A stretch of 64,000 nt of DNA from Devosia limi DSM 17137 (GCF_900128975.1 NZ_FQVC01000005.1:186001-250000), one strand, 5' to 3'. Numbered from the stretch's first letter, positions 1-9,266 are shown. The notes: generated by a model from the sequence alone, not told the origin. A program made the numbers and translations.

Positions 1-1854
1 GATCAGGCTACCCGCGCCTCGCTCGAATTGCACCAGACCCAGCGCGGCCAGGCCCGCGGTTCGCTGCGTCATGCCATCGATCTGACGGTCACCGCCCCCG
101 GCTCGCGCCTGCTCTCGGCCCGGCTGGCCGCCCCGCTCTGCAACGCCGCCGATATCAATGGCCGGCTCGACGCGGTGGCGCTCCTCGTCGATGACACCAT
201 GCTGACCGGGCGCCTGCGCAGTGACCTCAAGGCCGTGCCCGATCTGGCCCGGGCCCTGACCCGTCTGGCGCTGGACCGCGGCGGCCCGCGCGATCTCGCC
301 GCCATCGGCAAGGCCGTCAGCGCTGCCTCGGCCCTTTCCGGTCACTTTCGCCCCCTGGCCGATATTCCGCCAACTCTTGGTACCATCGCCCAGACACTCG
401 CCGCCGCACCGCTGCCACTGGCGTCCGAGCTGACGCTGGCGCTCGATGACGAAGTGCCGCTGCTTGCGCGCGATGGCGGCTTTGTCCGCAAGGGCTATGA
501 CGCCACCCTCGATAGCGAACGCGCGCTCGCCAGCGAAACCCGCGAAGTGGTTGCGGCATTGCAGGCCCGCCTGATCGACGAAACCGAGGTGCGCTCACTC
601 AAGATCCGGCACAATGGGGTTCTCGGCTATTTCGTCGAAGTCCCCGCCGCCCATGGCGGACGGCTCCTCGAAGAGCCGCATCGCCAGACCTTCATCCATC
701 GCCAGACCCTGGCCAATGCCATGCGCTTCACCACGGCCGAGTTGGCCGAGCTGGAGGGCCGCATTGCCCGCGCCCACGAAGCGGCGCTCGAACTCGAACT
801 CAAGATCTTCGCCCGCCTTCGCGCCCACGTGCTGGAGCAGACCGATTCCCTGCGGCAGCTGGCCGATGCCCTGGCCGAGCTCGACGTCACCGCCGCCCTC
901 GCTCACCTGGCCGCCACCCGCAATTATGCCCGTCCCGAGATCGACAATTCGCTGGCCTTCGCCATAGCCGGCGGCCGCCATCCGGTGGTCGAGGACATGG
1001 TGCAGGCCGAAGGTCATAGCTTCGTCGCCAATGACGCCGATCTTTCCGGCTCCGACGCTATTGGCGGTGGCCGGCTCTGGCTGGTCACCGGCCCGAACAT
1101 GGGCGGTAAGTCGACCTTCCTCCGCCAGAACGCGCTGATCGCCATCCTGGCGCAGATGGGCAGTTTCGTGCCAGCATCATCGGCCCATATTGGCGTCGTC
1201 GACCGGGTGTTTTCCCGCGTCGGCGCTTCCGACGATATCGCCCATGGCCGTTCGACCTTCATGGTCGAAATGGTCGAAACCGCTGCAATCCTCAATCGCG
1301 CCACCCGGCGTTCCCTCGTCATTCTCGACGAGATCGGCCGCGGCACCGCCACTTTCGATGGTCTCTCCATCGCCTGGGCCGCCGTCGAAGCCCTGCACGA
1401 AACCACCGGTTGCCGGGCGCTGTTCGCTACCCATTTCCACGAACTGACCAGCCTGCAAAAGACCCTCAGCCGCGTCTACAACGTGACCATGAAGGTGCGC
1501 GAATGGGAGGGTGAAGTGGTGTTTCTGCATGAAGTGGGATCGGGCGCTGCCGATCGCTCCTATGGCATTCAGGTGGCCCGGCTGGCCGGTCTGCCTGAGC
1601 CGGTTCTGGCCCGTGCCCGCCAGGTGCTTTCTATTCTCGAACAACGCTCGGCAGGCAGCGGGTCTTCCGGTAGTGTCGCTGCCGTGCTAGACGATTTGCC
1701 GCTCTTTGCGCATCAGCCGCCGCCGGTTACAAAGACTGCAGATGCCGTTCACGAAGCGCTAGACGCCGTCCGACCCGACGAGATGACCCCCAAGCAAGCG
1801 ATCGAGTTGATCTACGAGTTGAAGAAAATCCGCGATGCCGCTCGCCGACGCTGA
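1..1854 (+). CDS. mutS: DNA mismatch repair protein MutS, C-terminal part (5' end outside window)
   Basis: MutS recognises mismatches and uses ATP to recruit MutL. The reading frame is open from base 1, and the residues before the first TTG (position 28) already match MutS, so the gene starts outside the window. Visible are part of the connector/core domain, the clamp and lever helices, and the ABC-type ATPase. The Walker A motif GPNMGGKST lies at 1090-1116. GRSTFMVEM carries the conserved trans-acting serine. The Walker B motif LDEIGRGTATFDG starts near 1324. The C-terminal tail ends in a basic helix. The stop overlaps the start of glnD by 20 bases, so the two are probably translationally coupled. 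Nothing in the visible part looks damaged. The mismatch-binding Phe-x-Glu domain cannot be checked because it lies upstream. Confidence 0.97.
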   Translation, partial: DQATRASLELHQTQRGQARGSLRHAIDLTVTAPGSRLLSARLAAPLCNAADINGRLDAVALLVDDTMLTGRLRSDLKAVPDLARALTRLALDRGGPRDLAAIGKAVSAASALSGHFRPLADIPPTLGTIAQTLAAAPLPLASELTLALDDEVPLLARDGGFVRKGYDATLDSERALASETREVVAALQARLIDETEVRSLKIRHNGVLGYFVEVPAAHGGRLLEEPHRQTFIHRQTLANAMRFTTAELAELEGRIARAHEAALELELKIFARLRAHVLEQTDSLRQLADALAELDVTAALAHLAATRNYARPEIDNSLAFAIAGGRHPVVEDMVQAEGHSFVANDADLSGSDAIGGGRLWLVTGPNMGGKSTFLRQNALIAILAQMGSFVPASSAHIGVVDRVFSRVGASDDIAHGRSTFMVEMVETAAILNRATRRSLVILDEIGRGTATFDGLSIAWAAVEALHETTGCRALFATHFHELTSLQKTLSRVYNVTMKVREWEGEVVFLHEVGSGAADRSYGIQVARLAGLPEPVLARARQVLSILEQRSAGSGSSGSVAAVLDDLPLFAHQPPPVTKTADAVHEALDAVRPDEMTPKQAIELIYELKKIRDAARRR

Positions 1855-4639
1855 CGTCAGATCGCGAAAACCGCACTTCGCGCTGAAGACCGCCGAGACC
1901 ATTCTGGACGAGCTCGATGCCCTTATCGGGCGCGAAGCGCCCAAGAGTGCTGCGGCGCGCGCTATCGTTTTGGCCCATATACGGGCTGTCCTCGCCGCCG
2001 CGCGCCAGGGCGCGGAAGCCGAATTGCTGGCCTCTGGCAAGGGCACCCGCTGCGCCCAGAACCTCTCCGCCGCCCAGGACGAAATCATTTCGGCGGTGCA
2101 TCTGTTTGCCACCCGCCGCGTCTACCCCGTCGATAATCCCTCCGGCGCCGAAGCCATCGCTCTTTCAGCCGTTGGCGGCTATGGCCGCGGCACCCTTGCC
2201 CCCGGCTCCGATATCGATCTGCTGTTCATCCTGCCCTACAAGCAAACGCCCTGGGGCGAGCAGGTCACGGAATACATCCTCTATATGCTGTGGGACCTCG
2301 GCCAGAAGGTCGGCCACGCCGTCCGCTCTGTCGATGAATGCATCCGCATGGCCCGCGCCGACATGACCGTGCGCACCGCAACGTTGGAGGCGCGTTTCCT
2401 TACCGGCGACAAGGCGCTGTTCGAGCAGCTGGTGCGGCGCTTCGAAACCGAAATCATGCCGCGCACCGGCCCCGAATTCATCGCCGCCAAGATGGCAGAG
2501 CGCGACGAGCGTCACCGCATGATGGGCAATACCCGCTATGTGGTCGAACCCAATATCAAGGACGGCAAGGGGGGGCTGCGCGATCTCAATACCTTGTTCT
2601 GGATCGGCAAATACTTCTACCAGGTCAAGACCAGCCAGGAGCTGGTCGGCAAGGGCGTGCTATCACCCCAGGAATACCGGCTGTTCTCGCGTGCCGAGGA
2701 CTTTTTGTGGGCCGTGCGCTGCCATCTCCACTTTCTGACCAATCGCGCCGAGGACAAGCTGACCTTCGACGTGCAGCCCGAATTGGCCGAGCGCATGGGC
2801 TATGCCAAGCGCGTCGGCATGTTGGGGGTCGAGCGCTTCATGAAGCGCTATTTCCTCGTCGCCAAGGACGTGGGCGATCTGACCCGTATCTTCTGCGCCA
2901 GCCTTGAGTTCAATCACGCCAAGGATATGGATTTGGTCGGGCGCGTTCTCGCCCCCTTCCGTGCGGGCCGCTCCAAAATCAAGGGCGAAACCGATTTCGT
3001 GCTCGATACCGGCCGGCTCAATCTCACCAGCCCCGATGTGTTCGAGAAGGACCCGGTCAATCTCATCAAGATGTTCCTGGTCGCGGGACGCGAGGAATTG
3101 CTGTTCCATCCCGATGCGATCAAGGTCATCACCCGCTCGCTGCGCCTGATCGACAACAGCCTGCGCAATGATGCCAAGGCCAATGGCTATTTCCTGACCA
3201 TCCTGACCTCGCCACTTTCGGTCGAGCGTATCCTGCGTCAGATGAACGAAAGCGGCGTTCTCGGCAAGTTCGTGCCCGATTTCGGCAAGATCGTCGCCCT
3301 GATGCAGTTCAACATGTACCACCACTATACGGTGGACGAGCACCTGATCCGGGCGGTGGGCGTCATGGCCCAGATCGCCAATGGGGGGCTACGCGACGAG
3401 CTGCCGCTGACCCATGAGCTGATGCCCCAGCTCAATGATACGCGCCTGCTCTATGTGGCGCTGTTCCTGCACGATATCGCCAAGGGCCGCCCGGAAGATC
3501 ACTCGATCGCCGGCGCCAGGATTGCGCGAAAATTCTGTCCGCGCCTCGGTCTCTCCCCCGCCGAAACCGACACCGTCGCCTGGCTGATTCAGTATCACCT
3601 GTTGATGAGCGAAGTGGCCCAGGCCCGCGATATCCAGGACCCCGAAACCGCCAAGGCTTTTGCCGACATCGTCCAATCTCCCCAACGCCTGGCCCTGCTC
3701 ATGATCCTCACTGCCTGCGATATTCGCGCTGTGGGTCCTGGGGTCTGGACCGGCTGGAAGGGCTCACTGCTGCGGGCCCTCTACTACGCGACCGAACCAC
3801 TGCTCTCGGGCGGGCATTCCCAGGTCACCCAGTCCGATCGCATCAACCAGGCTCGCCATACTCTGGCCGAAGCGCTCCAGGCCTGGCCCGCCGACGAAAT
3901 TGAGGCCTATGTCGCCCGCCATTACGACCACTACTGGCTGCGCGCCGAGCCGGAACTGCAGGTCGAACATGCCCGCATGATCCGACAGGCCGATCTCGCC
4001 GACCAGCCCTTTGCCGGCTCTATCCGGGTCAAGGCCTTCGAGGGCATCACCGAGGTTTCCTTCTATACCCCCGATCATCCCCGCCTGCTGTCGCTTATCG
4101 CCGGGGCCTGCACCATGCAGGATGCCTCCATTATTGGCGCGCAGATTTTCTCCACCCGTGACGGCCGCGCCATCGATACCTTCCGACTGCGCCGCGCCTT
4201 CACCTCCGATGAGGACGAAAAGGTCCGCGCCACCCGCATCATCGATACGGTCAAGCAATTGCTGCAGGGCAAGCGCCAGATCCTGATCGATCTGGGCAAG
4301 GACAGCCGCCACAATCGTCGCCTCAAGCCCTTCGCGCTGCCGGCGGAAGTCATGGTCTCCAACTCGCTGTCGGAAAAGTTCACCGTCATTGAGGTTTCCG
4401 GCCTCGATCGCACCGGGCTCCTCCATGCCCTGACCCACGAAATTGCCGATCTCAATCTCACCATCGGCTCCGCCCATATCGGCACCTATGGCGAAAAGGC
4501 CGTCGACGTTTTCTACGTTACCGATCTGACCGGCCAGAAAATCGGCAGCAAGCCGCGCCAGCGCAAGATTCACGATGCCCTGATGGCGGTTTTTCGCCCC
4601 AAGGCCGCCGACGAGCGGGTCAAGGTCAGCAATGGCTGA
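1835..4639 (+). CDS. glnD: [Protein-PII] uridylyltransferase / uridylyl-removing enzyme GlnD
   Basis: GlnD is the primary nitrogen sensor. It uridylylates PII proteins when glutamine is low and removes UMP when it is high. The 934 residues show the family layout. The nucleotidyltransferase motif GGYGRG...GSDIDLLF is near residues 113-130. An HD hydrolase domain has HHYTVDEH near residue 496 and LHDIAKG near 545. Two C-terminal ACT domains begin near residues 739 (SFYTPDHPRLLSLIAG) and 848 (VSGLDRTGLLHALT) and bind glutamine in the family. The length is typical. The ATG at 1835 overlaps the end of mutS, and murJ begins 9 bases after the stop, so mutS-glnD-murJ is probably one transcript, an arrangement common in Hyphomicrobiales. 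Confidence 0.97.
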   Translation: MPLADADVRSRKPHFALKTAETILDELDALIGREAPKSAAARAIVLAHIRAVLAAARQGAEAELLASGKGTRCAQNLSAAQDEIISAVHLFATRRVYPVDNPSGAEAIALSAVGGYGRGTLAPGSDIDLLFILPYKQTPWGEQVTEYILYMLWDLGQKVGHAVRSVDECIRMARADMTVRTATLEARFLTGDKALFEQLVRRFETEIMPRTGPEFIAAKMAERDERHRMMGNTRYVVEPNIKDGKGGLRDLNTLFWIGKYFYQVKTSQELVGKGVLSPQEYRLFSRAEDFLWAVRCHLHFLTNRAEDKLTFDVQPELAERMGYAKRVGMLGVERFMKRYFLVAKDVGDLTRIFCASLEFNHAKDMDLVGRVLAPFRAGRSKIKGETDFVLDTGRLNLTSPDVFEKDPVNLIKMFLVAGREELLFHPDAIKVITRSLRLIDNSLRNDAKANGYFLTILTSPLSVERILRQMNESGVLGKFVPDFGKIVALMQFNMYHHYTVDEHLIRAVGVMAQIANGGLRDELPLTHELMPQLNDTRLLYVALFLHDIAKGRPEDHSIAGARIARKFCPRLGLSPAETDTVAWLIQYHLLMSEVAQARDIQDPETAKAFADIVQSPQRLALLMILTACDIRAVGPGVWTGWKGSLLRALYYATEPLLSGGHSQVTQSDRINQARHTLAEALQAWPADEIEAYVARHYDHYWLRAEPELQVEHARMIRQADLADQPFAGSIRVKAFEGITEVSFYTPDHPRLLSLIAGACTMQDASIIGAQIFSTRDGRAIDTFRLRRAFTSDEDEKVRATRIIDTVKQLLQGKRQILIDLGKDSRHNRRLKPFALPAEVMVSNSLSEKFTVIEVSGLDRTGLLHALTHEIADLNLTIGSAHIGTYGEKAVDVFYVTDLTGQKIGSKPRQRKIHDALMAVFRPKAADERVKVSNG

Positions 4640-4648
4640 TCGGGCACG

Positions 4649-6214
4649 ATGAGCCTCTACCGCAATTTTCTCTCCGTCGGCGGGTTGACGCTGCTGTCGC
4701 GCGTCGCCGGCTTCTTGCGCGATGCGCTGATGGCCGCCGTGCTCGGCATTGGCCCGACGGCTGACGCCTTCAACGCCGCCTTCCGCTTCCCCAACCTGTT
4801 CCGGCGCCTGTTTGCCGAAGGCGCCTTCAATACCGCCTTCGTGCCGATGTTCTCGACCGCGCTCGAAACCGAGGGGGCCGAAAGCGCCAAGGCCCTGGCC
4901 GGCCGCATCATGAGCTGGCTCGTGGCGGCGATCCTCGTTGTCACCGTGCTCGCCGAAATCTTCATGCCGCAGCTGATGCGGCTTTTCGTGCCCGGCTTTG
5001 CCAATGATCCGCAAAAGTTCGAACTGACCGTGTTCCTGACCCGGATCATGTTCCCCTATCTGGCCTGCATGTCGCTGATGGCCGCTTACGGCGCCATTCT
5101 CAATAGCCTCGATCGGTTCTTTGCTGCCGCCTTCGCGCCGGTCCTGCTCAATATCGTCAATATCGCCGTGCTGGTGCCGCTGGCGATTCTGACGCTCGAA
5201 AACCCGGCCGATGTCGCGTTCTGGATGGCGATTGCGGCGCTGGCGGGGGGCGTCGCGCAATTGGCGCTGGTCTATTTGGCCATCCGCCGGGCCGGTTTCG
5301 TGCCGCGCCTGTCCTGGCCGCATTTCGACAGCGAAGTGCGCCGCTTCTGGATCCTGGCTATTCCCGCCATCATTGCCGGCGGCATTACCCAGATCAATAT
5401 CTTCGTCGGCACCGTGATTGCTTCGGGCGCCGATAGCGCCATCGCCATCATTTCCAATGCCGATCGGCTGTATCAATTGCCACTGGGCATTATCGGTATC
5501 GCTATCGGCACCGTGCTGCTGCCCGAGCTGTCGCGCCATCTCGGTGCCGGTCGCGAGGCCGAAGCCCGTGCCACCCAGAGCCAGTCCTTGCTGCTTTCCA
5601 TGCTGTTTTCGCTGCCAGCTGCTGCTGCCCTGATCGCTATTCCGGAGCCGATCGTACGCGTGCTGTTCGAGCGCGGCGCCTTCGATGCCAATGCCACCGT
5701 GCAGGTCGCCGATACCCTCATCGCCTTTGCTGTCGGCCTGCCCGCCTTCGTGCTGATCCGCGTGCTGCAGCCGGGCTATTTTTCCCGCAAGGACACCAAG
5801 ACTCCAACGATTTTCGCGGGGATTTCCGTGGTGGTCAATATTGCCGCCTCATTGCTGCTATTCCCCAGTCTGCAGCATGTCGGCATCGCGCTGGCGACCT
5901 CGATTTCGGCCTGGATCAACGTCGCCTGCCTGGCTTTTTTCCTGTCCCGACGCGGATATTTCTCGCTGACGCGAGCCGAACTCGCCAAGCACTGCTTGAT
6001 CCTGCTTGCTAGCCTCGTGATGGGCGTTGTGCTGTACCTGCTGGCCAGCCGCGGCCACGCTGTCTTTGCCCCCGGCGCCTTCTTCCCGCTGCAGGCGCTG
6101 GCGCTGCTCGCCATCTGCAGTTTCGGCGTCGTGCTGTATTTCACGCTAATCCATTTTTCCGGGGTGCAGCCGCTCGGCCAATTACTGCGCCGCCTGCGCC
6201 GGACCAAGGCCTAG
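4649..6214 (+). CDS. murJ: Lipid II flippase MurJ (MviN)
   Basis: MurJ moves lipid-linked peptidoglycan precursors across the inner membrane and belongs to the MOP exporter superfamily. The 521-residue product is hydrophobic throughout and consistent with about 14 membrane helices. The N-terminus shows the family's conserved stretch: SRVAGFLRD (near residue 18), ADAFNAAFRFPNLFRRLFAEG, then AFNTAFVPMF. The later FERGAFDA and SRKDTKTP motifs are also typical. It follows glnD by 9 bases. The 64-base gap to trpS has no convincing terminator. Length and motifs are ordinary for the family. Confidence 0.97.
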   Translation: MSLYRNFLSVGGLTLLSRVAGFLRDALMAAVLGIGPTADAFNAAFRFPNLFRRLFAEGAFNTAFVPMFSTALETEGAESAKALAGRIMSWLVAAILVVTVLAEIFMPQLMRLFVPGFANDPQKFELTVFLTRIMFPYLACMSLMAAYGAILNSLDRFFAAAFAPVLLNIVNIAVLVPLAILTLENPADVAFWMAIAALAGGVAQLALVYLAIRRAGFVPRLSWPHFDSEVRRFWILAIPAIIAGGITQINIFVGTVIASGADSAIAIISNADRLYQLPLGIIGIAIGTVLLPELSRHLGAGREAEARATQSQSLLLSMLFSLPAAAALIAIPEPIVRVLFERGAFDANATVQVADTLIAFAVGLPAFVLIRVLQPGYFSRKDTKTPTIFAGISVVVNIAASLLLFPSLQHVGIALATSISAWINVACLAFFLSRRGYFSLTRAELAKHCLILLASLVMGVVLYLLASRGHAVFAPGAFFPLQALALLAICSFGVVLYFTLIHFSGVQPLGQLLRRLRRTKA

Positions 6215-6278
6215 ACTTGCATACCGCCCCTCCAATGGGCGATAAGCCCCGCTCTACTTAGCCAAACGAGACCGACCC

Positions 6279-7310
6279 ATGGCCTTCACTCCGCGTGTCT
6301 TTTCCGGCATCCAGCCTTCCGGCGACCTGCATCTGGGCAATTATCTCGGCGCCATCCGCCGCTTTGTGCCGCTGCAGCAGAGCTATGAATGCGTCTATTG
6401 CGTCGTTGATATGCACGCCATCACCGTGTGGCAGGATCCCAATGACCTGCGCCGCGCCACCCGCGAGGTCGCAGCCGCATTCATCGCCGCCGGGGTCGAT
6501 CCCAAGAGCTCGATCATTTTCAACCAGTCCCAGGTCAGCCAGCATGCTGAACTGGCCTGGGTGTTCAATTGCATCGCCCGCATCGGCTGGATGAACCGGA
6601 TGACCCAGTTCAAGGACAAGGCGGGCAAGAACTCGGAAAATGTCTCGCTGGGCCTTTTGGCTTATCCATCGCTGATGGCCGCCGATATCCTGCTCTACAA
6701 GGCAACCCATGTGCCGGTCGGCGACGACCAGAAGCAGCATCTCGAGCTGACCCGCGATATCGCCCAGAAGTTCAACAATGACTATGCCGCCTCGATCGGC
6801 GAACAGGGACTGGACCCCGAATTCTTCCCGATCACCGAGCCGCTGATCGCTGGTCCCGCCACCCGCATCATGAGCCTGCGCGATGGTACCAGGAAGATGA
6901 GCAAGTCCGATCCCTCGGACCAGTCGCGCATTTCCCTGCTCGACGATGCCGATGCCATTGCCAAGAAGATCAAGCGCGCCACCAGCGATTCCGAACCCCT
7001 GCCTGAAACGGTCGAAGGTCTGGCTGGCCGCCCCGAGGCCGATAACCTCGTCGGCATCTACGCCGCCCTGGCCGATCTGACCAAGGCGGACGTGCTGGCC
7101 CAGTATGGTGGCCAGGGCTGGGGCACCTTCAAGCCGGCGCTGGCCGAGCTCGCCGTGGCCCAACTGTCGCCAATGATCGGCGAAATGCGCCGCCTGACCG
7201 ATGACCCCGCCACCATCGACGCCATCCTGCGCGACGGTGCCGAGCGCGCCAGCGTACTCGCCGAGGCGACAATGGCCGAAGTCCGGCGTATCGTCGGCTT
7301 CATCCGCTAA
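6279..7310 (+). CDS. trpS: Tryptophanyl-tRNA synthetase
   Basis: TrpS charges tRNA-Trp in the cytoplasm. It is a class I synthetase of 343 residues. The HIGH-like signature appears as HLGNYLGA at about residues 18-25, after SGIQPSG. The KMSKS loop is intact at residues 206-210 ([13 protein letters not shown]). The [16 protein letters not shown] segment is typical of bacterial TrpS. The start ATG at 6279 gives the usual N-terminus. The stress-protein gene follows after 18 bases and is probably cotranscribed. No trp-operon attenuator was seen in front of it. Confidence 0.97.
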   Translation: MAFTPRVFSGIQPSGDLHLGNYLGAIRRFVPLQQSYECVYCVVDMHAITVWQDPNDLRRATREVAAAFIAAGVDPKSSIIFNQSQVSQHAELAWVFNCIARIGWMNRMTQFKDKAGKNSENVSLGLLAYPSLMAADILLYKATHVPVGDDQKQHLELTRDIAQKFNNDYAASIGEQGLDPEFFPITEPLIAGPATRIMSLRDGTRKMSKSDPSDQSRISLLDDADAIAKKIKRATSDSEPLPETVEGLAGRPEADNLVGIYAALADLTKADVLAQYGGQGWGTFKPALAELAVAQLSPMIGEMRRLTDDPATIDAILRDGAERASVLAEATMAEVRRIVGFIR

Positions 7311-7328
7311 CCCGCACCTGGAGCGGCC

Positions 7329-7799
7329 ATGTACGAAACCGAGTACAAGCGCAAATTTCTCGTCGTCATTGACGAGACCGAAGAATGCGACCGGGCGCTG
7401 ACCTTTGCCGCCTTCCGCGTCAAGCGGACCGGCGGCACCGTGGTGCTGATGAGCGTGGTGGAGCCGCCCGAATTCATCGGCATGGGCGTCGAGGACGTCT
7501 TGCGGGCCGAGGCCGTCGAAGCGGCGGAGCGAACTCTTGATATCCGTCTCGCTCGCCTGCGCGATATCGGCGAGGTCAAGGTCGAGTCGGTGATCCGCGA
7601 AGGCGATGGCCCCGAACAGATTGAAAAGGTCATCGCCCAGGACCGCGATATCGCCATTCTCGTGCTCGCGGCCTCAACCTCCCCTGATGGTCCGGGACCG
7701 CTGGTGCTGCACTTCGCCAACCGTGCCAATGCGCTGCCCATTCCGCTGACCATCGTGCCCGGCAGAATGAGCGACGAAGAAATTATCGCGATCTGCTAA
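7329..7799 (+). CDS. Universal stress protein (UspA family)
   Basis: This 156-residue single-domain Usp protein has an N-terminal strand KFLVVIDETEECDRAL followed by the alternating Rossmann-like pattern of the family (VVLMSVVEPPE, VIREGDGPEQIEKVI). The usual ATP-binding signature G-x2-G-x9-G-S/T is not evident at the C-terminus (VLAASTSPDGPGPLVLHF), so it may be a non-ATP-binding member. That is my reading of the sequence and is untested. It sits 18 bases after trpS in the order trpS-usp common in Hyphomicrobiales. Its precise role cannot be deduced. A hairpin followed by TTTT lies just downstream, inside the repeat at 7802-7885. Confidence 0.9.
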   Translation: MYETEYKRKFLVVIDETEECDRALTFAAFRVKRTGGTVVLMSVVEPPEFIGMGVEDVLRAEAVEAAERTLDIRLARLRDIGEVKVESVIREGDGPEQIEKVIAQDRDIAILVLAASTSPDGPGPLVLHFANRANALPIPLTIVPGRMSDEEIIAIC

Positions 7800-7801
7800 C
7801 T

Positions 7802-7885
7802 GGCCGCAGGCGAAATCGCCTCCGGTGGAGCGGTTTTGGCGCAGCAGGCCATGAGAGCTGCGGTGGAATGGCCCAGCCGCTCAGC
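7802..7885 (+). repeat. Short interspersed intergenic repeat, copy A
   Basis: This copy shares about 80 bases with 12024-12107 in the same orientation. Conserved blocks, in order: GGCCGCA, CTCCGGTGGAGCG plus TTTT, AGGCCATGAGAGCT, and GAATGGC. The CTCC-GGT-GGAG core folds into a hairpin followed by TTTT, with one bulge in this copy. It begins 3 bases after the uspA-family stop and may therefore serve as that gene's terminator. No protein function is apparent. Confidence 0.6.
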
Positions 7886-7900
7886 GACTGCCGCTGGCGA

Positions 7901-8203
7901 TCAAGCCAGCAGCGCCGGTTCGGTCAGCTGCTTGCGCCTGAGCATCGGATCGTTGAGGAAGGTGCCGAGCGGGAAGAAGGCCGCAAAAGTCGTACGGGTC
8001 CATTCCCAGGCGGTAAAGCCACGGCCCCACAGACAAACGACCATGGCGAGCAGATAGACCACAAAGGCGGCGCCATGAATCATGCCGACCGGTGGCACCA
8101 GCCCGGGCATGGCAAACCAGTATTTGAGCGGCATGGCGACAAAGAACAGCGCCACAGTGGTGATACCCTCGACAATGCCCACGAAGCGAAACAATCTGAT
8201 CAT
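7901..8203 (-). CDS. DUF3817 small integral membrane protein
   Basis: The 100-residue product has about three membrane helices: FVGIVEGITTVALFFVA, a central GMIHGAAFVVYLLAMVVCLW, and a hydrophobic C-terminal part TTFAAFFPLGTFLND. The order 'LFRFVGIVEGIT...HG..F..Y......FPxGTFxND' matches the DUF3817 family, also annotated YdzA-like, whose function is unknown. It is transcribed away from nfu, and the 143-base gap between them holds the Irr-type operator. It is single-copy here with no obvious partner. Confidence 0.8.
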   Translation of the reverse strand: MIRLFRFVGIVEGITTVALFFVAMPLKYWFAMPGLVPPVGMIHGAAFVVYLLAMVVCLWGRGFTAWEWTRTTFAAFFPLGTFLNDPMLRRKQLTEPALLA

Positions 8204-8269
8204 GGCGCGGAGGTTAGCTTGCGGGCCCGCTGGGCAAAAGGTGGCCTAAGGTCGCGCTCTGCGAAAGCC

Positions 8270-8298
8270 CTTGCTTCCCGCGCCAAAAACACTATTTT
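8270..8298 (+). promoter_or_regulatory. Candidate nfu promoter
   Basis: A -35-like CTTGCT at 8270-8275 is followed after 16 bases by a -10-like CTATTT at 8292-8297. The rhizobial housekeeping consensus is roughly CTTGAC-N17-CTATAT, so this is a moderate match. It lies 50-75 bases upstream of the nfu ATG, and the -10 overlaps the Irr-type palindrome. That position would suit repression by bound Irr. Confidence 0.45.
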
Positions 8299-8312
8299 AG
8301 AAGCGTTCTAAA
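8296..8312 (+). promoter_or_regulatory. Iron control element (Irr box) upstream of nfu
   Basis: TTTAGAAGCGTTCTAAA is a perfect palindrome (7-3-7). It matches the published Irr/ICE consensus TTTAGAA-N3-TTCTAAA of Hyphomicrobiales at all 14 fixed positions. It ends 34 bases before the nfu start codon and overlaps the candidate -10. Irr accumulates when iron/heme is low and controls iron-using pathways, so nfu is predicted to respond to iron. No other copy was noticed in this window. Confidence 0.8.
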
Positions 8313-8346
8313 TCCTAATTGCCGATTGCGGCCGAGGGAAATCGCC

Positions 8347-8913
8347 ATGTTCATTCAGACCGAAGCCACGCCCAACCCGGCCACTCTCAAATTCCTGCCT
8401 GGCCGCGATGTGATGACCGGCGAGCCGCGCGACTTCCGTTCCATGGAAACCGCTGCTGCCTCGCCGCTGGCCACCGGCCTTTTCGCCATTTCCGGGGTTA
8501 CCGGCGTCTTCCTGGGCTCCGATTTTATCTCGGTAACCAAGGATGACACCAATTGGGCCCATATCAAGCCGGCCATTCTTGGCGTCATCATGGACCACTT
8601 CCTGTCGGGCAAGCCGGTCATCGCCGAAGCAGGCGCTGCCGTGCCGAGCGATGCCGGTGGTGAGGAATTCTTCGAGACCGAAGATGCCGAAACCGTCGAA
8701 GTGATCAAGGAATTGCTGGCCACCCGCGTGCGCCCGGCCGTGGCCATGGATGGCGGCGACATTATTTTCAAAGGCTATAAGGAAGGCACCGTCTTCCTGC
8801 ATATGCAGGGTGCATGTTCCGGCTGCCCCTCCTCGACCGCCACCCTCAAGAATGGCATCGAGAACCTGCTCCGCCACTTCGTCCCCGGCGTCGAGGCCGT
8901 CCAGCAGGTCTGA
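8347..8913 (+). CDS. NifU-like Fe-S cluster scaffold/carrier protein Nfu
   Basis: Nfu proteins carry and deliver Fe-S clusters. The 188-residue product begins MFIQTEATPNPATLKFLPG, the signature of the N-terminal Nfu_N domain. It ends in a NifU C-terminal domain with the cluster-binding CxxC motif in GACSGCPSS near residue 160. The ATG at 8347 is preceded by GAGGGAAA, a good ribosome binding site, and is preferred to an upstream ATG at 8326 that lacks family similarity. Regulation by Irr is predicted from the operator at 8296-8312. In related genomes nfu is followed by tsaB, rimI and fur. Here those genes lie 23 kb away. Confidence 0.95.
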   Translation: MFIQTEATPNPATLKFLPGRDVMTGEPRDFRSMETAAASPLATGLFAISGVTGVFLGSDFISVTKDDTNWAHIKPAILGVIMDHFLSGKPVIAEAGAAVPSDAGGEEFFETEDAETVEVIKELLATRVRPAVAMDGGDIIFKGYKEGTVFLHMQGACSGCPSSTATLKNGIENLLRHFVPGVEAVQQV

Positions 8914-8940
8914 CCGGCGGTCCGCCGATAGATTTGGCAG

Positions 8941-8971
8941 CAGCCCGGAGCGATCCGGGCTGTTTCTGTTT
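8941..8971 (+). terminator. Rho-independent terminator after nfu
   Basis: A perfect 9-bp stem (CAGCCCGGA / TCCGGGCTG) closes a GCGA tetraloop and is followed by TTTCTGTTT. It starts 27 bases after the nfu stop. The rest of 8972-9141 contains no gene I can support. Confidence 0.85.
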
Positions 8972-9141
8972 GTGCTGCTGACGCTGATGCTCGCCCTAAG
9001 CCTTGCCTTCTAAATCTGCTGCAACCACCGCCTGCCCCTCGGGCCTGACCCGAGGGGCACTCTCAACACGGCATGAACGCCCCCTGCCTCCTCACGGTGT
9101 CATTCCGGCATAGCCAGGAAGCTCCCTGGACCACGCAGGAA

Positions 9142-9169
9142 GGTCATTCCCGCCTAGGCGGGAATGACC
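9142..9169. repeat. REP-like palindrome (GTCATTCCCGC family)
   Basis: A perfect 28-base palindrome: 13-base arms GGTCATTCCCGCC and its complement around TA. Related sequence (TCATTCCGGC) also occurs about 40 bases upstream, so the element may be longer. The same family recurs at 28329-28354, 52971-53051 and, in a variant, 50615-50690. All copies are intergenic. Confidence 0.75.
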
Positions 9170-9230
9170 AGTGGGAGACGGCAAGGTGGAGCGTGCCTAT
9201 GGCGCTGCGCGCCCTGCCCGTCGCAAAGAA

Positions 9231-9260
9231 CCAAACAAAAGGCCCGGATCACTCCGGGCC
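9231..9260 (-). terminator. Rho-independent terminator of corC (minus strand)
   Basis: On the minus strand GGCCCGGA-GTGA-TCCGGGCC forms an 8-bp stem followed by TTTTGTTTGG. It lies directly beyond the corC stop at 9267 and so ends the miaB/phoH/ybeY/corC direction of transcription. Confidence 0.85.
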
Positions 9261-9266
9261 TCAAAT

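Noticed and set aside
3764-5539. 591-codon open frame on the minus strand across glnD and murJ
   Set aside because: It is antisense to two certain genes, its translation is Gly/Asp/His/Gln-rich without any domain, and it follows their codon bias in GC-rich DNA.
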